This document shows positions 1 to 10,714 of a stretch of 64,000 bases of DNA, piece by piece (the first letter of the stretch is position 1; each line of letters opens with the position of its first letter). The position numbers and the translations under genes were made by a program. The notes under the pieces are model-generated. The model worked only from the letters and a program-made list of their open reading frames with translations, did not search any database and was not told the origin of the DNA. The stretch is taken from NCBI GenBank assembly GCA_020744425.1, contig JAGMUV010000004.1, forward strand, positions 620,001-684,000, in the 5' to 3' direction. This DNA is from Dactylonectria macrodidyma (Eukaryota; Ascomycota; Sordariomycetes; Hypocreales; Nectriaceae).

Positions 1-1638
1 ATTCTCTATAACTCCGTAGTAGCCTGGGCAACAATGAAGTCATCGAGAATATGTAGGCGAGCTTGGCGAAAGGGGGACCGAGGGGCTGAGACTCCGAGTG
101 GAATCGTATCGCAAGGAACCGAACAAGGCTGCGTTTCAGGGCCTCGGTCTCCATCATCGCCTTACCATTGACCTCTGAGCATCAACCATTGCCCATGGCC
201 CCCCGTCGGCTCGGCTCCATCGTGATTCGGTAAAGCGGTCGTGACATTCGTCTGCCTCTCGCCTCCGCAGTCAGTTGTGGCTCGTAGTGGAAGATGGAAC
301 TGTCGCCGAGCCGGGCGTCCCCGCTGTGCCCGGGGCGCTGTGCCTGGGAAAGCACCAGCCTCTAGCATGCATTGGCCCAGGAACAGAGACAATCCGACAG
401 CAGCCATTTGCTCATTAGTCGGCTTTGCCCAACCAGGGCCATGTTAGAGCTTGTTGCCCACCAGCCAATGCGCTACCTCACCTTAAAACATCTCCCCTCC
501 CCCTCCCAAGCCACAGAACGACCGTGAGGGGGACGCGCGCTATTCCCAACTTGGGAAGAGTCAGGAACACACATGCAAGACCGATCAGCTCAGGCACACT
601 CTCTCACCCTTTGTGTTTTGCGACCGTCCTGTGCCTGAAGAGTCTGCCAGGAACAACAAAATGCATGCGGCGCAGCGACCAAGAAGACGACGAGACACCT
701 GGGCTCGTTATCACACAGCCGATGGGCGGCCTTATTCCTTATACTATGGACACTGCAGGGCATGCTGGCTCGGCCGACAATGAATTCCCTGATCCGGCCG
801 TGGTCCCTACGGCCATTGTCTCATTCCGGCTTGAGTAACCCAGGGAGGCTTCGAACAATGCCAATACTACGTACAACAGACAGCGACTCATTGATGTGGT
901 GAGGTCTAATCTGCGGCGATGAAGCACCCCCTGACCCAACGGGCCACTACACCAACGGGATTGGCTGCGCGTGGCCAGGAGGAGATGAGGTGCCTGTCTC
1001 ATTGGGCAAGGTCGCATTACCCCAGCCCCCGTCGCCGAGAGGCTGTCTCCACAATCAAACCGGGCTTCACGGGCCATGACGGGCCACGACTGACCAGATT
1101 TGCCAGAGCAGGCCTGCAACTTACAAGGGCCTGCCAGACGAAGCCCAGAAGGGCCATGGGGTTGCTTCCTGGGGCCACCGGCGGGAGGCGAAAGAGTCGT
1201 AGCCTCGAGCATCAATCTCCAGCCGCTGCTTGCTGGTGTTGCGTGTGGTTCTGGTTTGGTCCTGGTCCCGCGGCGCTGCTCGTCTCTCATTTCCTGGGGC
1301 CCATCCCATCCGCCCTCGCGCAGTCCCTCGTGCGCAGTCCGTCTCCTGCTACCACCGACGATCGCATTGTTCATTTGTTTCCGCGACCCCATCGTTCTTT
1401 TCATCTTTTGTTTCTCTTGTTCTGCGTAAATACCGCTCGTGCTGCTGGTCCACGACCCCCTAGTTCTCGCCTCCCCGGCTTCGTCACTCATTCACTCGCT
1501 CGGGTCACCCACTCCTTTCACCTTGCATCAGAGCTTTCTTCGTTGACTACACGCGTGGAGGAATATCACTCATTCAGAACATTCGCGCTTGGATCTATCT
1601 CCAGTGCACCGACGCTCTTTTCATCGACGATAACCCCA
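1..1638. other. Intergenic: upstream region and leader of the SUN-family gene
   Basis: No reading frame here resembles a protein on either strand; the open stretches are proline/arginine-rich and lack recognisable motifs. The last 150-200 bases before the SUN-family start are rich in C and T, which is common in leaders of well-expressed fungal genes. The SUN reading frame stays open upstream to an ATG at 919, but the signal peptide at 1639 argues that this extension is untranslated leader. Confidence 0.5.
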
Positions 1639-3237
1639 ATGAAGTTCACGACACTTCCGGCTGCCCTCGCGGCGGTCGCGTTGCTGGCCTCCCCGGCCGT
1701 CAACGCCAAGAGTCATAAACACCACGGTCGCGATCATGACCACGCGCGACCTCTTCCCGAATCCGCATCTTTCTTCGAGCAACCCATTGTCCATAAGCGT
1801 GGAGGACAGTGCCAATTTCCTACCGACGACTCCAACCTCGTTGCTGTCACCCCCGACCAGGCGAACGCGGGATGGGCCATGAGCCCTGATCAGGAGTGCA
1901 CTCCCGGCACCTACTGCCCCTTTGCTTGCAAGCCCGGCATGGTTATGGCTCAGTGGGAGCCAGATTCCACTTACGACTATCCCTCATCAATGGTAGGCAA
2001 ACCTTGAGTTACTATCTTCGATCGCATCTAACGGACTAACCTCTCAGAATGGCGGCTTGTACTGCAACGATGCCGGCGAGATTGAGAAGCCGTTCAAGAA
2101 TAAACCCAACTGTGTCGAGGGAACTGGCTCAATCCAGGCCGTCAACAAGTGCGGTTCTCAAATGTCGTGGTGCCAGACTGTCCTACCTGGCAACGAGGCC
2201 ATGCTTATTCCCACTCTGGTCACTGGCACTGCCACCATCGCCGTTCCCGACGAGTCCTACTGGTGTTCTACTGCGGCTCAGTGAGTAACAACAAGCCTTA
2301 AGGTTGAACAATTCAAGGTCAGAACTAACTGTCAGTCAGCTTCTACATCAACGGTCCCGGTGTTGGTGAAGAGGGCTGCATCTGGGGCTCCGAGAGCGAG
2401 CCCATTGGTAACTGGAGCCCATACGTTGCCGGTGCCAACACCGACTCGAATGGAGAGACCTTTGTCAAGCTTGGTTGGAACCCTATCTGGGAGGATTCCG
2501 GCCTCAAGAGCACACTGCCCGACTTTGGTGTCGAGATTAAGTGCCCTGGTGGCGGTTGTAACGGTCTGCCTTGCAAGATTGATCCCTCCGATGGCGAAGG
2601 TTCAGTTGAGAGTTCCGAGAGCGCTGTCGGCGCTGGCGGCTCAACCTTCTGCGTCGTCACCGTGTCCAAGGGCAGCACCGCCCAGATCGTCGCTTTTAGC
2701 GTCGGTGGAGGTTCCAGCTCCATCTCCAGCACCAGCTCTAGTACTGAGGAGGATGAGGAGACCGAATCTGAGACGTCCACCGAGGCCGAGACCACTACTG
2801 AGGTGCCTGAGACTACCACGTCAGTCGAGCCTACCACTACTTCAGTTGAGCCTACTACCTCTGAGGAGCCGACCACCTCGACCACCGAGGAACCCACGAC
2901 GAGTTCGACCTCAAGCACCATTGCTACTCCCACCTACACCCAACCGGAGTCGACGACCGAAGCTACCACGTCGACACACTTCACAAGGAAGGCCACAAAG
3001 ACTAAGGCGCATTCTACCAAGACCCATCCCACTGTCAACCCTGGTATCTTCCACGAGAACGGAACCAGCACCACCGAGGCATACGAGACTATCACCGATG
3101 AGCCATCCGCCACTTCCGACTCCGGATCCGAGGCTGCCCCCACGACCTCCAAGGAGGGCGAAGCTGTCCGTCACCAGGGTAGTGCCGCCGTCGCCAGCTT
3201 CGTCGTGGCTTTCATTGCCGCTGCGTGCTTCTTTTAG
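1639..3237 (+). CDS. SUN-family cell-wall protein (GH132-like)
   Basis: Three exons (1639-1992, 2048-2280, 2340-3237) give about 494 residues. Residues 1-23 form a signal peptide, followed by a His-rich stretch and a Lys-Arg site near 53-54 that a Kex2-type protease could cleave. The SUN domain follows: a cysteine pattern C-x5-C-x3-C-x26-C (family pattern is close to C-x5-C-x3-C-x24-C) and the typical GNWSPYVAGAN and KLGWNPIW segments. The C-terminal 200 residues are Ser/Thr/Glu-rich and end in a hydrophobic tail, consistent with GPI anchoring. SUN proteins act in cell-wall remodelling and septation and have reported activity on beta-1,3-glucan. An early SUN domain with a long Ser/Thr tail is closer to the Adg3-like group than to Sim1/Uth1, but I cannot confirm the subgroup. 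The start was chosen because the signal peptide begins there. Confidence 0.88.
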
Positions 3238-4119
3238 ATGAAGGATTTCGCTGGACAGCAAATATATTCGCTTCTCCCTTGGTCAGCCTGCTACTTCTCC
3301 GCCCTCATCGCCGTCCTCCCTCAACTACCATCCTCGCCGTCCACCCTAACAGCTGACATTCTTCCCTTCCTCGGCTCCTATTTTGCAAACCAGTCTTACT
3401 ATATGAGGCTATATTTTTACGTTCGAATCTTTTTACATATATTACCAAGCCAACCACCCTATCGGCGATAGTGTTTATTACCTTAAATCCCTAATGCATA
3501 TATACGGTCCCGACCGTTGTAGCAGTCAGGACCCACGGATACCCGCTTGGATATCATTTGGTTCATTTCGAAGAATCTTCTCCCACGAGGATCTTGCGGC
3601 CCTTGGGCATTTTTATCCATTCTACGCTTCGTTTCATGGTCGATATACCCTTTTGAACAGCATTGGAGAGATTTTGAATATTGGAGGAAAGCGAATGAGC
3701 AGCGATACTATTTTTTGGATTTTGATGGGATTTTATTACTGATGATGCATGTACCCGGATTAGTTGCGTGTCGGTGAGAGGAGGATGTGGGTTGAAACAG
3801 ACAAATTGGTTGGATGGGATGACCTTCGTGGTCGTCTCGGGTTCTTGCGGACCTTTTTTTTGCTTTTTCTTCTGAGCAGAAAAGAGATGATCAGACATGT
3901 TTATTTATGATATCAAGTTCCTACATGGAACCACGGACAAAGAAGTGTGGAAGATCAAGCCAAGTCATTTTGCTTCAGACAATGTTTGTCCATTTCTACT
4001 TGCGTGACGTGTCCAAGACATGTGTGATGTATTGTCGCCAGGGTATCATCTAATTTGTTTTCCAACGCTCCTTTAAAAGACATAACACGGATTCCACTAC
4101 CGATATCTAGTCCAGGGGC
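3238..4119. other. Intergenic, convergent 3' ends
   Basis: This stretch lies between the tail-to-tail ends of the SUN-family gene and the Csn12-type gene. It is comparatively AT-rich with T runs, as expected for 3' UTRs and polyadenylation regions. I see no gene. Confidence 0.5.
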
Positions 4120-5838
4120 CTAATCCTTAACCCAACCGACAACCTCATCTAGGTCAAAGTCCTCCTCATACTTCCTTTCACGAATCGTCTGCCATACATT
4201 GGGCCATCCCGCCAGCACGGGGCCCTTGGCTTTGGCACCAATAATGGCAAAGCGGCCTTGGCTATGGGCGACGAACCCGTGCATCAAGCCCTGGTGAACA
4301 AGCGTCGCCACCATCATCTCCACATCTTCCGGGGTGACCTCTGCGTTGCCCCAGATCATTCCCTCGTTGGGCCGCAGGGCCTTGGGGCCGCCGGGCGGAG
4401 GTGCCAGCGTCGACGTCCCCAAGTCCTGGGCGTTGTTGGCGAGGGCTTTCATGAGCAGCGGGTTCACGTGGTGTGGGCGACCGAGGGCGTTTGGGGTGGC
4501 GGGTAGCCAACCCTCGAGACGGCGCTGCAGGTAGACAGCGACGGTGTAGAGGTCTTCGAGATCGAGCGTGGCCGCTTTCCGAGAGGACGCGTCGGTGGGG
4601 GGGACATAAGTCAAGATGAAGGCCTTGCGGCTCAGTGACCTCCACAGAAGTGGGCGCAGGCTATGTGTGAGGGTCAACAGCAGGCCCTTCTCGAAGAGCC
4701 AAGTCTCATGCGTCGCGAGATGGTGCTGGAACTGGACAAAGTTTCCGCAACGAATAGCCTGGCAGATCGGGAGGAAGACGGGGGTGAGAGACTGAGCCTC
4801 TGGCCGCTGGAGGAGGGTCTGTGAGGGAAAGCGGCCGAGGAGGATGTTGCACGGGATGAGGTAGGTGAGAATGTTTGTGCGGTGTGAGACGAGCTGCCGG
4901 GGAGTTTGCAGGTAGGCCTCCTGGAGACAGAGGGCAGCACGGAGGTAGTGGTTGTTGGAGAAGTTGAAGCGGCCAAGGTAATAGAGGAATGTGACACGCT
5001 GGGCAGCTGGGTAGAGGGCCAGCGGTGGTGAGATAGTAGAGATGTTGACGAATATCATTTTGGCAAGATGGGTTCTCCGGCACTGTGATTTGTTAGTTTG
5101 TGTATTAGACAGTCGGTTTCTAGTGAAGGAGGAACACATGCAGCAAAGAGAAGCTTGAGGACGAGGTTGGCGAACATGTAGACGCCAATCTTTTTGCCCT
5201 CAGGCTTGCTATAGCGACCGCTCGAACGATCTGTCAGGCACGTAGTGAAGATCTTCTGAATGATCTCGGCCGAGGACTCTGCGATTGTCTTGTCCTCGTC
5301 CACGGAGCGGAGACGGCGCGTCAGGTCTGGTCGCCGGTTGAGCGTCATAGTGAGGCGGGCGAGCGTCTCAGACAGTGACATGCTAGTCTTGAGGAGCATG
5401 GCGCCGTATGTTGGGTGTGCAAAGGCCGTGGCGCATGAACTGAATTCAACGTCAGTACGTTTGTCCATTTTTAATATCGCATGAATCGTCATTGTTTTGG
5501 ATATCGACATACTTGACGAGCCCGCTGAGGAGCTGGTGGGCGCGCAGCAAATCCTCATAGTCGACGTCGCGCCAAAAGGAAAAGTAGTCCTTCATAAAGG
5601 CCACAAATCCGGGCCAGACGGTGGCCTGGCCCTCAGGGACGTCGTCATCCTGGGGTAGGGACCTTTCGACGATGGTGTCGAGGCCTTGCTGGCGATACTG
5701 GGAGCGCAGCTCGGCGGCGAGGTTGTGATACTGCTGCGGCGACCCGGGCTCGACCTGAAGCCAGGCGCGCAGCTCGTCGCCGTTCTGCGACCGCACGAAC
5801 TGGCGGATCTGCGAGAGGAACTGGATGACGAGAGGCAT
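4120..5838 (-). CDS. CSN12: Csn12-type PCI domain protein (COP9 signalosome-associated)
   Basis: Exons on the minus strand at 5838-5513, 5439-5142 and 5082-4120 give about 528 residues. The conserved core AAQRVTFLYYLGRFNF, then HRTNILTYLIPCNILLG, and a C-terminal PCI/winged-helix region ending in VVGWVKD identify the Csn12/PCID2 class. In yeasts Csn12 is found with the COP9 signalosome and also with Thp3 in an mRNA-processing complex; in filamentous fungi it is listed as the CSN12 homologue. The second intron (5083-5141) begins GCATGT, a GC donor, and this choice alone gives the expected join LLFA-CRRTH. A CAG acceptor at 5851-5853 just upstream of the ATG suggests an intron in the 5' UTR, so I start at 5838 rather than the longer open frame. 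Confidence 0.87.
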
Positions 5839-6371
5839 CTTCGGCGCGTCCTGTGGGCGTCTCAATGGGTTGGAGAATTAGCGCAGGTTTGCGCGTGATG
5901 ATGAAAGAGATGCTGGGGTTGAGAATGAGTGAGGTCAAATAGGGTGAACATTGGATGAGCGGGTGTAACAAAGTAGAGTGAAGTGACAAGTGACGTTAGT
6001 GGAAAAAGCGACCGAGCTCCACCATATTTGTCGAGGAATAACAGACGAAATACAAATGAACGACACCCAGACGTGATAACTAGGCCACGAGAGCTCACTA
6101 TAATCGTGCCCATATACATAATGCAGTTCGACTGACCCCCAGCACATTCATTCATCTGTTGAAGCAATGATTAGGCGCCTTCTACATTCAGAATTGTTCC
6201 CCAAGCCTCCTCGATTCCCAGTTACCCTACAGCACATTGCGATGTTTTCGTTCATTGCAACATCAAGGTCAACCCCGTTCTTGAAGGTAGGTAATTCATA
6301 AACCTGTCAATTCCCGTGACACCACCCAGTTTATCTCATTTCGCGTTAAAATAACTATCCTTGTTTTCAAC
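5839..6371. other. Intergenic between Csn12-type gene and thiolase
   Basis: This holds the leader of the Csn12-type gene, including a likely 5' UTR intron acceptor at 5851-5853, and the 3' UTR of the thiolase transcribed in the same direction. No coding potential was seen. Confidence 0.45.
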
Positions 6372-7729
6372 TCATACTGACTCAATTCGCTGTACAACCA
6401 GAGCCGACGCCGCGCCGCCACCGTTGCAAATTGCGGCAACACCATACTCGCCAGGCTTCAGCTGATGCAAAAGCGTCGTCAGAATTCGAGAGCCTGAGCT
6501 TCCCAGAGCATGTCCCAGTGAGATGGCGCCGCCGAGAGGGTTGACCTTGGCACCCTCGAGTCCAAGAATCTTGCTGTTGGCCAGGATCACAGCGGCAAAG
6601 GCCTCGTTGAATTCCCAGTGGGCGACCTGGTCCTTGGTAATGCCTGCACGCTCGAGAGCGATGGGCACGGCTTTTGAGGGTGCAATCGGGAAATCGATCG
6701 GGCTCGTGGCAGCATCAGCGTAGCCGCAGATCTTGGCCAGAACGCGGGAGTTGCCTCCGTACTGCTGCGCGATGGCCTTGTTGCCAAGGACGAGGGCGCT
6801 GGCACCGTCGTTGAGGGTCGACGAGTTCGCGGCAGTGACGGTGCCGGATCCATCACGAACGAACGCGGGCTTAAGGGTAGGGACCTTGTCGAACTTGACG
6901 TCGTTGAAGCCTTCGTCGGTATCAATGATAACCTCGCCCTTGCGGGTCTTGACGGTGACGGGGGCAATCTCGTCGGCGAATGCCTTGTCCGCCCAGGCCT
7001 TCTGCGCATTTTTGTAAGACGAGATGGCGTACTCGTCTTGTTGCTCACGGGTGAGATTAAACTTTTTGACGGTGTTTTCGGCGCAGTTGCCCATGTGGAA
7101 TTGACCGTAGACGTCAGTTAAGCCGTCCTTGATGAGGCCGTCCTCCATCTTGACGTGCCCGAATGCGGGGAGCCCGCTGGCGCGCGATACGTAGTAGGGG
7201 ACCTGCGACATGTTTTCCATTCCACCGGCGACCTGCGCCTCTGCTAGTCCTAGCTGGATGTTTTGCGCAGCAAGGGCCACAGACTTTAGTCCTGAGGCGC
7301 ATACCTTGTTGATGGTGGTGGCCTCGACCGACTCAGGCAGGCCGGCGAAGATGACGGCCTGACGAGCAGGCGCCTGGCCTACGGAACCCTGAAGAACGTT
7401 GCCCATGTAGACGTCGGTGATCTTTTCAACCGGAACATTGGACTTTTCGATGGCGGACTTGATGGCGACGGCGCCCAGCTTGGGCGCTGACACGGTCAAG
7501 AATGAGCCATTGAACTACACTGCGGTCAACAACATGTCGGGAACAAGGCGCTATATGAGGTTGCATTTACCTTGGCAGTAGGGGTCCTCGCGGCACTCAG
7601 AATGTAGGCATCCTGGAGTTCCTTGCGCAGAGCTGGGGAAGTTCCGAAGCGGCGCGTCGAGTTCACATGCACATGGCCAGCGAGCTGCGCCAGGCGGCTG
7701 GCGGGCCTGAGGTGGGATGAGACTGGCAT
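6372..7729 (-). CDS. ERG10: Acetyl-CoA C-acetyltransferase (acetoacetyl-CoA thiolase), probably mitochondrial
   Basis: Two exons (7729-7571 and 7514-6372) give about 433 residues. The enzyme condenses two acetyl-CoA to acetoacetyl-CoA, or cleaves it, feeding the mevalonate/sterol route or fatty-acid and ketogenic amino-acid breakdown. Visible thiolase signatures are the active-site cysteine in [10 protein letters not shown] (near residue 125), NEAFAA, the histidine in [10 protein letters not shown] (near 388) and the second cysteine in [11 protein letters not shown] (near 416). The first 40 residues are Arg/Ser/Thr-rich without acids and contain RRFGTS, as in a mitochondrial presequence, so this looks like the mitochondrial rather than the cytosolic isozyme; localisation is inference. 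The intron joins TPTAK to FNGSF in phase 0. The gene is divergent from RAD6. Confidence 0.93.
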
Positions 7730-8752
7730 TTTGGGGAGGAGACGGAACAGGAGACGGAACAGGAGGAGAATTGGCTGCTGGAACAGAGAGAAGATGTAGA
7801 TCTAGAAGAGAAACTTAGAGAATACACGAACTGTAGTTCTTGCCGCTTCCCGCGGAACAATATAATGGCCCTCGGGTATGTAGCTGCTGAACAATGATCT
7901 AGGTCGACGGACAAGGCCCTCCGCTCGGCCCTCTCGGTCCTCTTCGGCTTACAGCGGGGGTCGTTCCGAGAGTGGCAGGCAACCAGCTAATTGGAGAGAG
8001 CCGAGCCAGCTCCGGAGCCGATTCCTTCTAAGAATATTTTAGTTGCCCTGATTAGTACGCAGTTGGCAGTAGTTAACAAGACTTCAAGAATCCCAGGCTC
8101 CGAACCGCCTTTGCTCGCCCTTACCTACCCATTGCGTCGTGGTCGGAGCCTTGTCCTGCCATGTGCAGCTGGATGGAGTAGCAGAACCCCTGGGCAAGCG
8201 GCGATCCTGCAGCTCTTTGCCGTGCGATCCCTCGGTGCAGTGCGTATTCTGCCGAACCCTAACATGCACATTGAAAAGCCGTCTATTCCCATACATACGT
8301 CAGAGACGAGACTCAGAGCTCGTGCGGCGAGATCTCACATGTGATTCCACAGCGGCCGTCGAGGTGGCCAAAGCTGTCGAGCTCTGGTTTGATAAAACAA
8401 CCCGAGAGAGCATCACGTGCCCTCCCTTGGTCAAGTGGAGACCAATGGAGCCCGTCAATTGGCCCTGCCTCCAACGACCTGTGATTGGCAGCTTTGCCAC
8501 CGACACTGGGCCTTGGGTCGAATCACTCTGGTGAAGGCGTCGATGACCAATCTCCGTTCCCGCCGTTTCCTTTATCCATACTCATTGCTGAGCCTGTTTG
8601 TTCGACGTTGGCCTTGAGAATCATCTGGTCTTTGGAATAGAAACGGTCCCTGGTCGATCCTTCATAAGAACGAGTCGAAATCCCTACCGCCTGGCCAGCC
8701 TCTTGACCCTTCAACACCCGCCTTTCCTTCTCCGACTCCCAAGCTATCCATC
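7730..8752. other. Divergent promoter between thiolase and RAD6
   Basis: About 1 kb of non-coding sequence separates two head-to-head genes. Two CCTCGG cores (7870-7875 and 8230-8235) match the CCGAGG element bound by FarA/FarB in Aspergillus fatty-acid catabolism genes, but two hits in 1 kb are not far above chance. CCAAT-like sequence occurs near 8440 and 8456. No gene was seen. Confidence 0.4.
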
Positions 8753-9388
8753 ATGTCTACCGCCGCCCGACGTCGCTTGATGCGAGACTTCAAGGTCCGA
8801 TATGATCCCTTGGAGCTTCCAGAGAGAACCCGAATACTGATTCTGGATGCAGCGAATGCAAACCGACCCCCCCGCCGGCGTATCTGCCTCTCCAGTCCCT
8901 GACAATGTCATGACGTGGTATGTCGCTACCATCGATCTGCTCCGACCGCCGGCATGAATACTCATCGTCTGTCTACAGGAATGCCGTTATTATCGGTCCC
9001 GCCGACACCCCTTTCGAAGATGGCACTTTCCGACTCGTCATGCAGTTCGAGGAACAGTATCCGAATAAGCCTCCGCAGGTCAAGTTCATTAGCCAGATGT
9101 TCCACCCGAATGTGTATGCGACAGGGGAGTTATGCTTGGACATCCTCCAGAACCGATGGAGTCCCACGTACGATGTGGCTGCCGTATTGACGAGCATCCA
9201 GAGGTAAGGAAACAATGCTGCCGCAACGGCGAGACGTGACTTGCCGCATGCTAATACCAGGCAGCTTACTCAACGATCCGAACACGGGCTCCCCGGCCAA
9301 CGTCGAGGCATCCAATTTGTATAAAGACAACCGAAAGGAATACACTAAGCGTGTGAGGGAAACGGTGGAGAAGAGCTGGGAGGATTAG
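8753..9388 (+). CDS. RAD6: Ubiquitin-conjugating enzyme E2 Rad6/Ubc2
   Basis: Four exons (8753-8794, 8853-8917, 8979-9203, 9265-9388) give exactly 151 residues, the usual length for filamentous-fungal Rad6. The N-terminus [14 protein letters not shown], the HPN motif (78-80), the catalytic cysteine at residue 88 in [15 protein letters not shown] and the short acidic end SWED are diagnostic. Rad6 with Bre1-type ligases monoubiquitinates histone H2B, with Rad18 it ubiquitinates PCNA during damage tolerance, and with Ubr1 it serves N-degron degradation. The first intron uses an unusual GTCCGA donor. Exon 4 must begin at 9265, not after the AG four bases before it at 9259-9260, to keep the frame. 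Confidence 0.96.
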
Positions 9389-10714
9389 ACGACACATAGT
9401 CACGCGAAAGGGCAGCCTCCAACGATGGGCACGCGAGAGGCGTGGAATCAAGAACAAGGCTGGCTTGGTTTGGCGTGGCACCTAACCACATCACACATCT
9501 CTACGTATGTTTTTTTGCTCGGGAAACCGGACCAAGACAGGCGGGGGTAGTTACCTGGCGTTCTGGTGCGTGGAGTTGGACTGATTGCATTCGGGGCGTT
9601 ACCTGCGCTGCTGAGGGCGGAGGCGCCCTCCTCGGCTCCGGGTCTGTATACAGACATGATATCACGAGGCTCATTAGGAGAGGCGTTTTTCCTTTCCTAC
9701 TTGCGGTATTTACAAATGATGAGTTTGCACTGCATGCGTATGTGGACCAAATACTGTTGTTGTTTGGTTGAACAAGACAGAACAGAAATAGAACCAAAAC
9801 ATGGGGTCAACAGAAACAGCCATGACCACAGCCACATCGAGAGCAAGACATTTGGTGAGCGTGTTGTGAGGATGCATTGATTATACAGCCCATCAATATT
9901 AACTAAGGAATGACTCTCCTCTTATTCCGCGTCCGGCCTCCCGTGTTGCATTACCTGGCAATCTTACATTTCTCAAGGGAGACGAGGCCCCGCCGGTTGT
10001 TGGGTGATTGTTCCCCTCTTGTTGTTTCGGACCCCCCTGTAGCAATCGCTTTTTCTAGCTGGTGCCATGGCCCTGTCAGGACAATGCCAGGGCGCTGTTA
10101 CGGTACTATTAGGGTACTCCCACATGGGCTTGACCAGTGACTCAGTGGTCTTGGTGGGGAGGGAGGAGGGGTTTTTTAGGGCGTTAGGCAGGGAGCTCAA
10201 CGCTCGAAAGCGACGCACTGCAACCAGCTAACTTAAATTGCGTGAAGTCGGCTGAAACGGGGTCCGGGCCCGGGAGACTTCCTTGTTACGGTGTACCTTA
10301 TGGTTATGGCTTACGCGAATGGTCTTGGCGCGTCACCCCCAATCAACTCCATCAAACGCAACCCACCGCCTGTCGTCGTTGACATCCAACTACTGTGTGC
10401 CGCCGCAGCGTCTCTGTTGTGTTGCTGATCGCACCACCAACAACCCCACGGCCACCGTGTCCTGGCCCTTTGCGCTGTCCTATCGTCGTCTTTCTCCGAG
10501 TCTCGCTCGAGAGCCTCTTTGTCTGCCTGCTCGAGCCGTCTCCTTCAGCCATCGCCGCCGGCTTGCGGCCCTTGCGTGCGTTTCCGCTCGCTGCAGCCCG
10601 CAGCCCGCATCTTGCAGCTACCACCCCTGATCCTGATACTCCAAACGGTCGACTGCCGAGGCTCATGAAAACATCCTTCTTAGTGTGACGTCCAAAGTCC
10701 AGACAACGCCCAAC
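9389..10714. other. Intergenic: RAD6 3' end and kinesin promoter/leader
   Basis: No supported gene. The last 300 bases before the kinesin start are rich in C/T with many short pyrimidine runs, as in fungal leaders. The open frames here are arginine/serine-rich and lack domain motifs. Confidence 0.45.

Noticed and set aside
425..838. 137-codon open frame upstream of the SUN-family gene
   Set aside because: Low-complexity composition, no recognisable motif, and no support from splice sites or neighbouring exons.
919..1638. Open frame continuous with the SUN-family gene, adding 240 codons at its N-terminus
   Set aside because: Composition is Arg/Pro/Ser-rich and not protein-like; a classical signal peptide begins at 1639, which must be the N-terminus of a secreted protein.
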